A stretch of 64,000 bases of DNA from Anthopleura xanthogrammica (GCA_964019055.1 OZ025210.1:10846658-10910657); one strand, 5' to 3'; positions 31,036 to 42,948 are shown, counted from the stretch's first letter. Numbers and translations are program-made. The notes: generated by a model not told the origin, from the letters alone.

Positions 31036-33290
31036 AATATCATTGTATTTTAGTATTCGTTGCCCCAAAAGTTATCGCTGTTTTTCTTATTTGTTGTTGT
31101 TTTGTTTGTATTTCATAGCGGAGCTCCCATTGAGCTGAGTTTTCATGGCTTGATTGCGCCATCCCCTTGTCCTTACGTACGACAACGACGTCCGGGCGTA
31201 TACCACCACAGGGCTCCCGCTAGCTTTGCTTACATGAAATGCACAGAAAAAATCGCAATAATGTAGTCAAAGATGGATCAAGAAGTATTTTTTTCTTACT
31301 TTTGCAAAGCCAAAAGTACGTTTAATCAAAGTCATGTTTGTCTTAAAGTGAACAAAACAATTTTTCGACTTTAGCGACTTGGATAGTTTTTACTGCATTT
31401 TACACTTTTAACATATTTTTCTTGATTACTCATGAACCAGTGAAAAGCGATATTTTAAATCCATTAAGATTGAGCGGAGTTACGGGAAGTCAAAGTGATC
31501 CAGATTTCTATATATTTTGCCGCGTTTGCCCCAATTTCAAGATGGCGGACGAAACCGTGAAGTGGCTTATAATATAGTCAAAGATGGATCAAGAAGTATT
31601 TCTTTTTTTTATAAGTGAAAAGTACGTTTAATCTATGATTGAAAGTACAGAAGTCATTATAAACCGTATACTTGCGGAACGTTAGTTATATTTAGATGCA
31701 CAGAGGAAATAGAGTGACGTCACTCAGTCTATCCCGTGACTGGAATGAAATGGAATACAAGTGTAATACTCGATACAAAACAAAAGAAAACAATGGAATT
31801 AGTGACTACTGAAGTATATTGGACTAATATCCATTTAACGGGTTACGTGCCATTACTCTAATATGGTCAAACCAATCAGTCAAAATTGACGGCATTTTTA
31901 CGACAAGGTAAACAAGTCAATCGCTCGCAAAAATCATCCGTAACAGTCAGGAGAGTCTAATAGGCCTTTAGCAACAAGAGGTCACGTGACCCTACGCCCT
32001 TAAATCGAGCAGCCTGGTCAAAATGAACATCAGAAATGAAAAGAGCAACTCGATATCAGTTAGAAAGCAAAGTTTTAGCTCATAATGTTGAGTATAGAAG
32101 AAATGGCATGGAAAATGTGCTCTTGGTGGCCAAGCTTTGCCATCTTTTTATTTCTGATGTTCATTTTGACACAATTTTGTTTGGGAAACAAAACTGAATC
32201 TAAAAACAAATAAATAGATAATAGAAACACTTATTATGAAACAAAGTTTTTTTAATTGTTTTATTATGAATGAGATATCTAATTTCTTGGATCACCGAGC
32301 ACGCTTTGCTGCCAGATTATGTAATAGAATGTTGCGTTTCCGTGTACTTGGGTACATGATTGACGTATGTTCCCACAGTCTTTTCTACCAAGTTTTATCT
32401 TTCAAGCCATCGATCAGCTCTATTTTCTACAAGTAGTAATCTTGTCAAGTTCTATTCTTTACGTCTTTGCTTTATTCCTATTTAAGATAAATAAAGAAAA
32501 ATATAATGATTATAAACCATACACTTGCGCAACGTATAACGTTATAACGTTATAAATAGATACAAGGGAAATAGAGTGATGTCACTAAATTATCCCGTGA
32601 CTGGAATTAAATGTAATAGTTGTCTAATACTCAATACGACACAAAAGTATATTGGACTCAGTTCTATTTGAAAAGGTTACGTGCCATCCGGCTCTAATAT
32701 TGGTATCCTAGTGCTCCTATCAACTATTAATGGAATGTCTATTCTGCAATTAAGTCCATGTTTCAGGGACTTTTCCGCCACTTATTTGACTTTGTTAATT
32801 AACTTCCTATACAGACAGTTATTATTATTATTATTTTGTTATCATCTATTATTTATTTTATATTTATTCTTTATATAGTTTATTTTTCTTTCCTTTTCTC
32901 GCGCTTTTGTATTAATAATTACCTCTTGTCTGCGCGCTCTAATCTTGCGCGAGCTTCATCTTTGATTATTTGTACACTCATACACCCGTTGAACGTCGCT
33001 CCAAACATTGTATCGTACCCTGATGATGGGGCACTTAGCCCCAAAGCTCGGTTATTAAACATATAACTTTTGAAAGTTGATGAAACAGTTCATCTATGAT
33101 TATTTTGCAATTGTTTTCATTTTAAATCCTCAACAAATCTTTTAATTGTACGCAATTCAATTGTACATTTAATGATTTTTTAACAAATTTTCAAATATTT
33201 TCCAAGTGTGTTTTATTTTTGTGTGGTGTTTAAGAGCGTGGCCAGCAGCCCATCATTAATATAATAGCCTCCTATCGTGGCTTGATTCAC
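31036..33290. other. Repeat-derived sequence without a gene
   Basis: TAGTCAAAGATGGATCAAG recurs at about 31,264 and 31,575. A block at 31,655-31,880 recurs diverged at 32,510-32,700 (shared AATAGAGTGA, CGTGACTGGAAT, GTTACGTGCCAT), separated by a possible insertion with GGTCACGTGACC. The part near 33,010-33,055 (GATGATGGGGCAC..AAAGCTCGG) resembles 40,075-40,110 and may be a retroelement 3' end. No credible ORF. Confidence 0.45.
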
Positions 33291-33293
33291 ATA

Positions 33294-33743
33294 AAGGTCC
33301 GTTTACCCTAGCAATTTTTTTTTGCGTGACTTCAGCGGCGATTTCATTATTGTAAGCTTCCTGCGATATTTCCTAGAAAGCTGTGTGTTTCTTCAACGAC
33401 CATCGGATAAAATGTTTCCCCCCTGTTTTTAGGACTTCTTTCTGGTGCAACAGATGGTCATCCACTATCGCCAGATTTATTTTCGTGCTCGAAATTGGCA
33501 TTTATTCGTCCAAGGGGGTAGCCACCGCAGCATTTTTGGTATTTTTGAAGTGAAAATCGCCGCGAGTTGCACTAATTTTCGAGCATGTCCTAATTGGTGG
33601 CGACTTGGTCACCATCTGTTGCCGTAAAATCCCGATAGATTCGCCAGCCGTTTGCACGCGCGATTTTAAGGTTGCAATAAAATCGCCGTTGAAATATATC
33701 GCTCGTAAGTCGCGCAAAAAAATTGCTAGTGAAAACGGGCCTT
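33294..33743. mobile_element. 450-bp MITE
   Basis: AAGGTCCGTTTACCCTAGCA at the left and the near complement of it at the right (TGCTAGTGAAAACGGGCCTT). Non-coding; the ORFs inside are not conserved. Confidence 0.65.
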
Positions 33744-33847
33744 GTCAGGCACTGAGAGCCGTAGCTTTTCAGATTAATTTGATTTTAATAAAATTCTAGT
33801 ACGTATAATTGGTCAAATTTTTTTTTAGATATTTCCTTACCCGTATC

Positions 33848-34018
33848 TTAAAGGTTTTCTTCATTTTCTTCAGGTATTTTCTCATTCTCCGCGTCTCTTT
33901 CCTGTACTTGGTTGAACATCAGCAGTTGTAGAATGTCGTATACCATCCTAAACAACTCGTGCAAGGCTCTCAGTAGGTTCATCAGCGGTAAAATAACAGC
34001 TTGGTTTGGATCAGTCAT
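33848..34018 (-). CDS. TD3: 56-aa micro-protein, promoter lost
   Basis: It begins MTDPNQAVILPLMN and ends EKIPEENEENL. Donor CGG/GTAAGG after the stop is intact. The usual TATA-containing upstream region is absent because similarity ends at about 34,055, just before a MITE. The frame is intact but expression is doubtful. Confidence 0.55.
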   Translation of the reverse strand: MTDPNQAVILPLMNLLRALHELFRMVYDILQLLMFNQVQERDAENEKIPEENEENL

Positions 34019-34077
34019 CGTGTTCACTGCTGTGGTGCAGTACTTGGAAGGAAATGTCAATTTAATTTAAGACACCG

Positions 34078-34180
34078 TAGCCTGCGTAGCGGCGCAGCGT
34101 AGCGACTCTTACCCAGTCCCCCTTTCTCGCTCCCCACCCCGTCCCCCCAAAACCCCAAAAATGCGCCGCTACGCAGGCTA
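34078..34180. mobile_element. 103-bp MITE with TAGCCTGCGTAGC ends
   Basis: TAGCCTGCGTAGCGGCGCA and its complement at the right end form the arms. Such TAGCCTGCGTAGC palindromes are, as I recall, common in cnidarian genomes. Confidence 0.7.
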
Positions 34181-34625
34181 AAGATACCGTGAAAATCTTC
34201 ATATATTTGCTGGAGTATCGGTCTACGGGATTCGGTCACTGACCATTATTTAATCTTGCTGCCTTGAACCTAAGGTTTAGCACCATTATAGGGGGGGGGG
34301 GGGGGGGGTGAGATGAAATCGAGTAATTTCCTAGCTATTTATAACGCAATGGTATTTGTTTGAATTTATTCTTATCGTACGAAAAGGATTCGAGCGGTAA
34401 ATTGGCCCACGGATACGTGGATAACTATAACAAACCAAGAGTTCAAACATTATTATCTTAGCAAAAAAACTTAGATGAATAAATAGATATATAACGGTCA
34501 TATTATCTGACTTATTATTAAACGTTTTTATGTAGGAAGTTCTACGTTTATGCTCAAATTATTTAGATACATGTAGATAGAGCTGTAACCCCGATCTACG
34601 CGTAAATTTTTTAAGTGCCGTGTCT

Positions 34626-34703
34626 GAGTCTACCACTATGGTATGTAGAAAGTTTCCAGTCGTCTGTTAGTTCAAACTTTCTACATACCATAGAGGTAGA
34701 CTC
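34626..34703. repeat. Short perfect-arm hairpin
   Basis: GAGTCTACC..GGTATGTAGAAAG pairs with CTTTCTACATACC..GGTAGACTC around a loop of about 20 bases. It could be a small foldback or an RNA hairpin. A G-run of about 20 lies upstream at about 34,290. Confidence 0.6.
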
Positions 34704-35331
34704 TGAGTCTTGTCTGAGTCACGGTAGGGGGCCATGTATCCGTGACGTCATAGCCGCGCTGCCATCTATTAATGTATATTAATTTAATATCTATATTACG
34801 GGTTTAGTAATTTCACTTTAAGAAGGCTAATGATGTATGTTTGTAGTGAGCGAACGAGAAATAAAGACGAAAAAAACAGGAAGATCAAAAGAATTACTGG
34901 AATCACCAGTGCTATTGTTTATCAGATTGTAGTAAATTATCTAATATGATATTTAATAATTATTTCGCCTAAAGAAAGCGTGTAATCGTAGTTTACATAA
35001 CGTAAATCCTATATTAAGCCTAGTACAATATTGCGAGATGACCCTAAAACTTTTATGAATATTCAAATAAGCGCTATAAAATCCGGAATTTTAGAGATAT
35101 ATTTTCAAATATTTTTCAAACATGTTGCATTTTCTTACTTTATTAAAAAGTTCTTACAAATTGTTTTTTATATTTCTGGTTGCTTCTCTTTTTATCTTGT
35201 ATCGAGTGTCCGGCTTTCCGTGGGTTTCCCTTCACCTTAGATCATGTGGCAGTTCGTAAGAAGTTGCGCACTGAAAACTATAGTTTTGAGTTGACGAACG
35301 AAATATTCACTGGAATTGTTATTTTCCTTAC
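34704..35331. other. No complete gene; candidate 3' exons of TD4
   Basis: The part from about 35,110 matches sequence downstream of TD2. On the minus strand an acceptor (TTTTCAG, about 35,275) is followed by a block of 36 bases and a donor-like GTGAAGG. It would continue the TD4 frame with CATSYELPHDL. Confidence 0.4.
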
Positions 35332-35502
35332 CTGTAAGTTTTCTTCATTTTCCTCAGGTATTTTCTCATTCCCCGAGTCTCTTTCTTGTACTTGGTTGAA
35401 CATCAGCAGTTGTAGAATGTCGTATACCATCCTAAACAACTCGTACAAGGTTCTCAGTAGGTTCATCAGCGGTAAAATAACAGCTTGGTTTGGATCAGTC
35501 AT
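35332..35502 (-). CDS. TD4: TD-family exon that runs open into the splice donor
   Basis: It begins MTDPNQAVILPLMN and ends IPEENEENLQ. A 7-bp deletion relative to TD2 removes the stop codon, so the frame passes directly into CAG/GTAAGG at 35,332/35,331. Splicing to the next acceptor would add residues instead of ending. Unspliced, the frame would run to 35,278. The usual TATA is absent; upstream sequence differs from TD1/TD2. Confidence 0.5.
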
Positions 35503-35659
35503 CGTGTTCAGTGCTGTGATGATGTAGTGCTTGAGTATATAGTGAATAAAACGCGGACTCGATTTGACTCGAGAAAACATTCAGATCAGATAACATGGAC
35601 TTCGAAAAATATTTTTATTTTTAGAATGGAGGGGGGTGGGGTGGGAAATTCGGGGAATT

Positions 35660-35730
35660 CGTGGGAAACTCGGGGAATGAGAAAATACCTGAGGAAAATG
35701 AAGAAAACTTACAGGTAAGGGAAAGTCAGC
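35660..35730 (+). repeat. Inverted partial copy of the TD tail and splice donor
   Basis: The plus strand reads GAGAAAATACCTGAGGAAAA and then CTTACAGGTAAGG, the same as the TD4 exon end on the other strand. It lies next to an inverted SGP unit, so the locus has been rearranged by inversion or template switching. Confidence 0.65.
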
Positions 35731-35799
35731 CGGTTCTCGCGCATGATTGGTCAAGCCGTGAACCAGGTGTCAATCAAATTCATGTCGATTTATAAATAT

Positions 35800-36427
35800 C
35801 TGCTCTCTAATTGGTTATCCAACTTCAAGCGACTACTGCATAAAAATAAGTAAATATTTCCCTTTCTCCGAGAATTCAGAACTCATCATTTATAAATCAC
35901 CTAAACCGGCGCTCTCACTGTAGCAGGGTTCTACTAACACTACCCATCTTAGTATTCTATTTGAACTTTTGATTTCTTTCCAGACCGAGGACAGCCAGCC
36001 ATTAGAATTAAAGCAATAACCAGTTGTAGAAATAACATACAAGGTACAAAGTAGATGTAGAGATGTTACTCACCAAGATTATATCCTGACCATGTACACA
36101 GCATAGTAACAGTAAGTATGGACCTGACATCCGTCACAAATACACTAGAACTACGAAAAAGTGTAACAATGTATTAGATGGAACGGTTGGCGTAAATCTT
36201 GGTAGTTTTAGTCTTGTTCAGGATTTGTATTTTGTATTTTGTCATACTGTATTTTTAGGGCAAAGCAGTAGTATTTTGATTTATTGTAATTTTAGAATTT
36301 TTAGGGCTATTAAATGTTATAACGTTGTATTCTCGTAGTCTGTAATCTAGATCTTGAAGCTGCGATCGAGGTGATACAACCTACAATTTTTACGATATTC
36401 GCAACAATATTGTATCTATTACATACA
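35800..36427 (-). pseudogene. SGP6: inverted SGP unit, splice acceptor mutated
   Basis: Minus-strand exon a runs 36,130 to 36,074 (MSGPYLLLLCC) with an intact donor, but the acceptor CTACAG has become CTACAA. It is fused abruptly at 36,427 to a TD fragment. Probably not functional. Confidence 0.6.
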
Positions 36428-36527
36428 ACAGCAGTTGTAGAATGTCGTATACCATCCTAAACAACTCGTACAAGGTTCTCAGTAGGTTCATCAACGATAA
36501 AATAACAGCTCGGTTTGGATCAGTCAT
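36428..36527 (-). pseudogene. TD6: truncated TD fragment
   Basis: The frame starts at 36,527 with MTDPNRAVILSLMN and matches TD1 up to the codons for YDILQLL, then runs into SGP-unit sequence. The acidic tail is missing. Confidence 0.65.
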
Positions 36528-36710
36528 CGTGTTCAGTGCTATGGTGATGTAGTGCTTGAGTATGATTGTAAGACGATAGTAACAGCACTTCGATGCAGAC
36601 CGGAGAAAAGCCCGGCAGTGAATAAAACGCGGACTCGACTTGACTCAAAAACTTAGACTCAGATGAGATAGACTGGTTCGAAAAATATTTTATTTTATTA
36701 GAACAAAATT

Positions 36711-37263
36711 TCAGTTACTAAAAATATAGGGGGTGGGGTGGGTAAAAACAAAACTACCACATATTGTTCATCACCACAAACGAACGCGTGACACCGTAAC
36801 TCGATTACTATCGATTATTCAACTGATGAAATGTACGAACCCGCGCATAATACATGTACAGTACCTTAGGTTGATTACAGTTTCTTGATTTATTTTTTCT
36901 GAAGACATTTGGAGGGGAAGGGATTTACAGTCATCTTCCCATGTTGTGGCAAATGTACAAATAGCTAGCTCACGCACAAGAAACTACGTTTCATCAGTTT
37001 GATGATTAGCATACTCTTGCGATATACAGTCATTTTTGAAGCTTTTTCGTGTACTTTGATCACTGATCCACGCTCTGTACATATTTAAATGTATAGACAG
37101 GAAAAACACATAGAAAAAGACATATAATACGTGCGAATGGTACAACACTGTTTAATAATGTATCAGTAATCGAGTTACGGTGTCACGCGTTCGTTTGTGG
37201 TGATGAACAATATGCGGTAGTTTTGTTTTTACCCACCCCACCCCCTATATTTTTAGTAACTGA
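36711..37263. mobile_element. 553-bp foldback MITE
   Basis: TCAGTTACTAAAAATATAGG at the left and its complement at the right; arms of about 130 bp. Non-coding. Confidence 0.75.
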
Positions 37264-37559
37264 AGTTTTTTTCCCCACCCCACCCCCCTCCATTCTAAAA
37301 ATAAATATTTTTCGAACGAGTCCATGTTTTCTGAGTCCATGTTATCTGAGTCCATTTTTTCTCGAGTCAAGTCCAGTCCGCGTTTTAGTCATTGCCGAAA
37401 AGTCCAGCCTTTTATCTTGATCGCACAATTCTACCCACCAAGAAATACCCTGATTGAAGTGACAGGGGTATGACAGTGCACTCCATTGGTTTACAATAGT
37501 GACGGAAGTCACATTATATCGTTTACACACAAGTTTCCGTAAAACACGATCGACTGGAC

Positions 37560-38065
37560 CCCAAATCTCTAAAGTATACTTGACTCAAAAAAATATGTAT
37601 AACATGGACTCAAACGGAATCTTTATTTTTACCCAACCAATTTACCAACTTTGCTATACCAATATATTTATACTTCTCACCATTACTGTGCTAAAGAATT
37701 AAAGGACTAATTAAAACTGTTACAAAATACTAAAGCGAACACTCAGAACGTATAGATTAAAGGAGAGACCGAGTTTAGTTCATGTCTTAACATTTGAGTA
37801 TAATGTAAAGCGAGGGGTACCGGGTTACGATGTTTGTCAATCAGTTCATCTCACAAAGTGCGCTTTTCCCGATGTGCCATCTTTGTAAATCTTATGAGAT
37901 TACTCAGCTGATAGTGGAGGAGAGAACAGCTTTTCTGTTATCCTGGCATGGAATAATATACAAGAATATAGCAAAGCCAATCTTATATTACAATACTTTA
38001 TTTCTCCAATTCATTTGGATTCACATTCACCCAGTCAGCTACAAACTCACCCAGTTTCACCACAC
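37560..38065. repeat. Uninterrupted copy of the 19.1-19.9 kb segment
   Basis: It matches 19,140-19,940 without the MITE and shows the empty LINE target site at about 38,065. It leads straight into the SGP5 promoter block. The CHLCKSYEITQL ORF is open here as well. Confidence 0.65.
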
Positions 38066-38090
38066 ACTATACAAGTCATGGTCTATGTAC

Positions 38091-38223
38091 TTTATAAATA
38101 GCCTGGGGTTTAATATTAAAAACTGACATCTTAGGGGAATCCCCTAATTAGAAGGTTTCTATTGGCCGAAATGCTGTCACAACATCTCACTTCTCACGCA
38201 TAGTACACGAACAATATGCAAAT
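38091..38223. promoter_or_regulatory. SGP5 promoter block with divergent TATA
   Basis: GGGGAATCCCC at 38134-38144, inverted CCAAT near 38,160, ATGCAAAT at 38216-38223. On the other side TATTTATAAA (38,091-38,100, minus strand) followed by ATGACTTGTATAGTG and a donor-like GTGAGT suggests a divergent transcript with only a 10-codon ORF. Confidence 0.45.
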
Positions 38224-38477
38224 CTCATCGTTTTCACAAGGAATACGAATGGTAGTCTGTGATGGTGAATAACAAGTTCTAAATGCAGGATTTTTTGGTG
38301 AAGTTTTCCAACTGAATACCATAGAATCAAGCGATAATCTACTCAGCTAAGTTGAGGAAAGGAAAACTTATGCGACCAGGTTTGTGAGTCAAGTCAGCTC
38401 TCCCAAAGAAACCGTTTGAAGGTAATATTTTGATAGTTAAATCATTCCTTGGCTTCACTCGATTTATGGATTCTATA

Positions 38478-38624
38478 GAAAAATTCATTGGATGACGAGG
38501 GAATTCCACTATGAATTTCACGAGTAAAAACGATATCGCACGAGTCGCGAAGCGACGAGTGCGATATCGTTTTTTCGAGTGAAATTCATCGTGGAATTCC
38601 CGAGTCAGACAATGAATTTTTCTT
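38478..38624. mobile_element. Palindromic MITE inside the SGP5 unit
   Basis: GAAAAATTCATTGGATGACG pairs with its near complement at the right. The centre contains CGCACGAGTCGCGAAGCGAC. It and adjacent sequence up to about 39,030 replace most of the intronic part of this unit. Confidence 0.6.
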
Positions 38625-39509
38625 GAATCCCATATCACAAAATAATTGCTCTAACAGCGACTCGGATGAGGATAAAAAGCAAGAGAAAGAAAAACAAAAC
38701 GCTGGCTTCCTGATTTTTCATTGAATTCAACTTTTCAGACTGCAATCAAACATTCTTCGTTTTTATAGCAAAATTCGCTTTTTAACAAAGTTAACTATTT
38801 CCATTTATGTTCTTTTCAAACTAATCTTCTTTTTTTGATTGTTTTTTAATGCCATACGTTAAGAAAATCAAGGAATAATAAGACAAAAGTAAAAAAAATT
38901 TTGCGGGATCCCTGATCTTTCATTGAATTCAGCTTTGAAAGCGTTGGATTCCGCGCTGAATCCTTCGCTATCTACGTCACATATTCGTCATCTCGGACCA
39001 ATCAGCGCGCGAGTTTATTTTGTGATATGGGATTCTATCTTGTATCTCTTGTGGAATCGAGATGGAAGGGCGACTTGTCGACCGAAATCGAGACGAATCA
39101 GAATTGCTTCTTGTACAAAAATGCCTTGTTTTCTTTGGATTGGACTTCGACTTCATAAACAACAATGTTAGTTTTAGTCATTCAGTTTATTTTTAACATA
39201 CGCTGTGTCCTTGCGTGACAAAGAGATATATGTAATATATATAATACTGTAGCGAGTATCGTAAAAATTGTAGGTTGTATCACCTCGCAGCTACAAGATC
39301 AAGATTACAGACTACGAAAGTACAACGTTAAAAGCTCAGCACTAAAAATTAAAGAGATTACAATAAATCAAAAAACTACTACTTTGACTTAAAATACAAT
39401 GTATCAAAATACAAATGCTGAACAAGACTAAAACTATCAAGATTTACGCCAACCGTTCCATCTAATACATTGTTGCACTTTTTCTCCAGTTCTAGTGTAT
39501 TTGTCACGG

Positions 39510-39724
39510 ATGTCAGGTCCATACATACTGTTACTATGCTGTGTACATGGTCAGGATATAATCTTGGTGAGTAACATCTCTACATCTACTTGGTATCTTG
39601 TATGTTATTTCTACAGCTGGTTATTGCTCTAATTTCTAATGGCTGGCTGTCCTCGGTCTGGAAAGAAATCAAAAGTTCAAATAGAATACTAAGAAGGATA
39701 GGAGTGAACGGGTCAATGAACTAA
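39510..39724 (+). CDS. SGP5: small hydrophobic protein, two coding exons (54 aa)
   Basis: Exon a 39510-39566, intron 39567-39616 (50 bp), exon b 39617-39724 ending TAA. N-terminus MSGPYILLLCCVHGQ, core SNGWLSSVWKEIKSSNRILR. The C-terminal eight residues are locus-specific. The promoter is intact but the unit's interior is rearranged by insertions. Confidence 0.5.
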
Positions 39725-40836
39725 AAAAATAATAATGATATATTGTTTACATTCATTCATTCATTCATTTATTCTTTTATTCATTCATTCAGTTCATTAA
39801 TCATATTTATTTATCTTATTTTATATAGTTTATTTATATTTATCTTAGGTCCTATCTATTGATTTAAACCGTACATAAGTGTTCCTAAGTTCTTTTGCTC
39901 GCGCTTTATTTTCTACAGTGCGCGCTCTGTCTCTTTCTTGTTAGGTTCGTTTAGATTTGTTTATACACGTAGATCGTATTGTTTCTCTGATTGGTCCTTA
40001 TATTCGTATAACGCAAATCGCGCGCGCTTATAGTCTTTAAATAATTTGAATCGTTGTAAAACATACTTTTCGCCCCGATGATGCACTAGAAGTGCGAAAG
40101 CTCGGTATTATATTAAATAATAGTGGAAGAAACAAACGTAAACAATATGGTTATTCCCACGTACAATAACATTTTAGAAATAATGATATAGCTTGCGTTG
40201 CGGCTTTTTTTTCTTTTTGCGGGGGAGAGGGGGATTCAGGCGAATTGATTTTTTGGACATTATGTCACTCAGCACGCTAGTCACTGGTCAAGGTCGTCCA
40301 AGTGCTCGCACTGTAACACACTGTCGGCGTGACACAACGAAGTAAACCTATTCTAGCATGAATATCAAGCATTGTAAGACACTGTGCGCTTAGCAGAAAA
40401 ACATCTAAAAGGAAAAAAATGAGATGTGACAAGAAATTTCTCTCTCTGCTAAGTGTCTATTCTGCAAATTATCAAGAATAGAACTGTGTCTTAATATTAT
40501 GTATCATCCACGATAGATTTTATAATTAATTTTCAGTTATTATATTGATGAGTTAGTGAGTTTATTCAAAGTTCTTCGATCTTATCTAATATTTCGATTC
40601 TTTTTAGTTGTGAGGTCCTTTATTTTTTCCTGCACTTCTGACTATTCTAACTTCTGTGTCACAGATCGGCATACTATTTTTGCACATGGTAAAATTATTC
40701 GGTTCGTTCTTTGCGAAACAAATTGTCATAATATTTTGTAATTTTAATGGAAAATTGAAGACTGCAACAATCCAAATATTGTACTAGAGTATAGTATATA
40801 TGTACTAGAATATTTAGAGTTTCTCGTACCTTTTAA
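39725..40836. other. No gene; DL4 downstream sequence and repeats
   Basis: ATTC-repeat stretch at about 39,750-39,795. A block similar to 32,880-33,060 (retroelement-like) at about 39,885-40,120. From about 40,370 it resembles sequence downstream of DL1 and DL2. Confidence 0.4.
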
Positions 40837-40989
40837 TCAGTTAGTCTCCCTCTCGTCGTGTTCCACGGGTTCTTTTCTCCCTGTAGGCCTTTCGTCTTTC
40901 CTGTCAGCTTGTAAATGGTTCACGTGAATCAAGTATAAAATGCAGACGATCATCTCAATCATCTCGTGTATTCTTTCAACTAAGTCCAT
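40837..40989 (-). CDS. DL4: 50-aa micro-protein
   Basis: It begins MDLVERIHEMIEMIVCILYL and ends PVEHDERETN before TGA at 40,837; donor TTAAAAG/GTACGAG follows. No TD gene lies close downstream. The frame is conserved in full. Confidence 0.6.
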   Translation of the reverse strand: MDLVERIHEMIEMIVCILYLIHVNHLQADRKDERPTGRKEPVEHDERETN

Positions 40990-41039
40990 GATTTGATGAA
41001 AATCAATTGGTTTTACAGTAAAAGGAAGGTAAATCGTCG

Positions 41040-41830
41040 AAACGTAGATTTAACGGACCTGAAAAGGATTATTACTTAACCCGTTTGTTATTTGTTACTT
41101 AGCCCCCGCAGCTTAACCAATTAGAAGCATATATAGCCTACGTCATTTTCGGATTTTTTCGAAATCACGTGATGTCCTGTTGGTAGGACTAAAGGTTATT
41201 TCCAAGCGAAAAGTCAAGCGAATAAAGCAAGAATACGGAGCAAATGTGAGTTTCATTCGTTATTTCTAAATTCTAGTACGATTTCTAGATAGAAGGATCA
41301 TTCGCCTTCCAAGCTGTGGTGATGCTGGAGTCGATGGAGGGAATTATCAGGGATAAATTGCCGATCGAGTTGGAGGAGGTAGCGACCGAAGTCTCCAGCC
41401 TCCTCCTCTCTTACTACTGACGGGGAAAAAAAACAAAATCCAAAAATCGCTTAAAACGGCTAAAAACCAGCTAGTAAGGATCTACACATTATTTCTATTA
41501 AAAACCACTACAGAGAAAAGATGGTCAAACTTTAATACAAATAATTAGTACAAAGACATTGCTTGGGCTGCCTGTGGTTATATCATCCCGCTTGTCACGC
41601 CGATTATAGACCAGCAAGTAAACTTGACTATAATGAGCTAATTGAACACGTGATAAATAAAAGATAAGAGAATATAGAATTATAATGATATAATACTTTA
41701 AAAAGATACTAAATTATTCAACAAAGTTTAGATGAATCACGTGAAGCTGATCGCTTAACTTTTATTTTTGAATTTACTTCTACTAGATAGAGTGCTTACA
41801 CTATGTCCATGAAAAAAAATCTAAATAGTT
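41040..41830. other. No gene recognised upstream of DL4
   Basis: A 34-codon ORF starting MLESMEGII (about 41,323, plus strand) is the only open frame of note, without support. The rest is AT-rich. Confidence 0.35.
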
Positions 41831-42039
41831 ACTACCTAATAGTTTTTTTAGTGACTATTAGTCACTATCACTCAACTGGAACAGCTTTAGTAACAATACA
41901 CAAGGGAAATCAAACACTCAAGACAATAGATAGATAAGATAATACTTTATTTAATAGAGGCATACTTTAGTGTTACTGAAGCTGTTCCAGTTGAGTGATA
42001 GTGACTAATAGTCACTAAATAAAAACTATTAGGTAGTAG
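41831..42039. repeat. Foldback element
   Basis: ACTACCTAATAG...GTGACTATTAGTCACTATCA pairs with the complement at 41,965-42,039. The copies at the two ends differ only slightly. Confidence 0.7.
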
Positions 42040-42235
42040 ATTGAAAGACGTTCAATCAGTTAGATTACGTTCGATTAAAGAAACGTTCGACTATCGAATG
42101 TTCGATTGAGTTCGATTGGCAAAGGTTTTGAGAGAATTCGATTACGTTCGATTCCCGAACCCAATCCAAAACTATCGAACGATTGGGGTTCGATTAGATT
42201 CGATTACCGAACCTTCGATTGACTACGCCGGGAGA
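42040..42235. repeat. Clustered TTCGATT/AATCGAA motifs
   Basis: At least eight irregularly spaced copies of TTCGATT or TTCGACT in under 200 bp. No regular period and no gene. It may be a degenerated satellite. Confidence 0.4.
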
Positions 42236-42536
42236 GTATTGCTAAATAATAATCCAGAACTTGCATAGATATAGAAGCGAAAGCCAACTTCACATTTCTT
42301 CATGAAAAGTAAAGTACTATTTGGGGATAGAGTGTAAAATCCACGACTTTCTGGCTGCATACCACACGCAGTAGCCTGTGTACATTCGCTTCCCACCCCT
42401 CCCTCTTTTCTGTTCACACTGGCATAGAATAATATACAAGAATACAGCAGCGTTCAAATTCAACACCAGTATTTTATCACGACACTTAATTTCTTCAACT
42501 AACTTCAATTTACACTCCCCCAGACAAATACAAGCT

Positions 42537-42542
42537 CGTAGG
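42537..42542. other. Target-site duplication, left (CGTAGG)
   Basis: CGTAGG directly precedes the left TIR and also follows the right TIR at 53,836-53,841. Six base pairs is the usual duplication length for Polinton integrases. Joining the flanks recreates the dispersed segment seen at 38,040-38,100. Confidence 0.95.
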
Positions 42543-42755
42543 AGTAGTATGAGAGTACCAATTCTACATCAATATTTTGAGGTACGAGTGAGGTACGAGT
42601 GAGGTACATGTTCCATTTTGAGGTACGCGCATTCTGAGATGCTGGGGGAGGGGAGGGGTGGTGAGTCATGTCTATTTTTAGATTCGAGGATTGCACCACG
42701 CGATGCAATGAAGGCTGAAGTTTTTATTCATTTAATATTTGTCAAAAATAGAAAA

Positions 42756-42827
42756 CTCCTTGACGGGGAATCGAACCCCGGTCACTTGCTCGACAGGCAA
42801 GTATACTAACCACTGTACTATCAAGGA
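42756..42827 (-). tRNA. tRNA-Asp (GTC), left TIR
   Basis: 72 nt. The acceptor stem TCCTTGA/TCAAGGA is fully paired, discriminator G, anticodon loop CTGTCGA, T-loop GGTTCGATTCC (B box). T-runs follow the 3' end as Pol III terminators. It points outward from the element. Confidence 0.95.
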
Positions 42828-42862
42828 TTTTGATGTTTTTTCTCTATCATAAAATATATTAG

Positions 42863-42948
42863 TCTCACGAGTCGGGATCGAACCGACGACCAACAGATGG
42901 CTGTTTTTACACTACAGTCTGTCGCTCTACCAACTGAGCTATCATGAG
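42863..42948 (-). tRNA. tRNA-Tyr (GTA) with 13-nt intron, left TIR
   Basis: 86 nt including a canonical-position intron (42,899-42,911) one base after the anticodon, as in eukaryotic tRNA-Tyr. The acceptor stem CTCATGA/TCGTGAG has one G-T pair; B box GGTTCGATCCC. A TTTT terminator follows. Confidence 0.95.

Noticed and set aside
31060..31266. 68-aa ORF with a signal-peptide-like start
   Set aside because: Single copy in degenerate LINE-flanking DNA with no support beyond a hydrophobic start.
42618..42809. 63-aa ORF overlapping the tRNA-Asp gene (also 53,569-53,760)
   Set aside because: It runs through a well-folded tRNA gene; coding is very unlikely.
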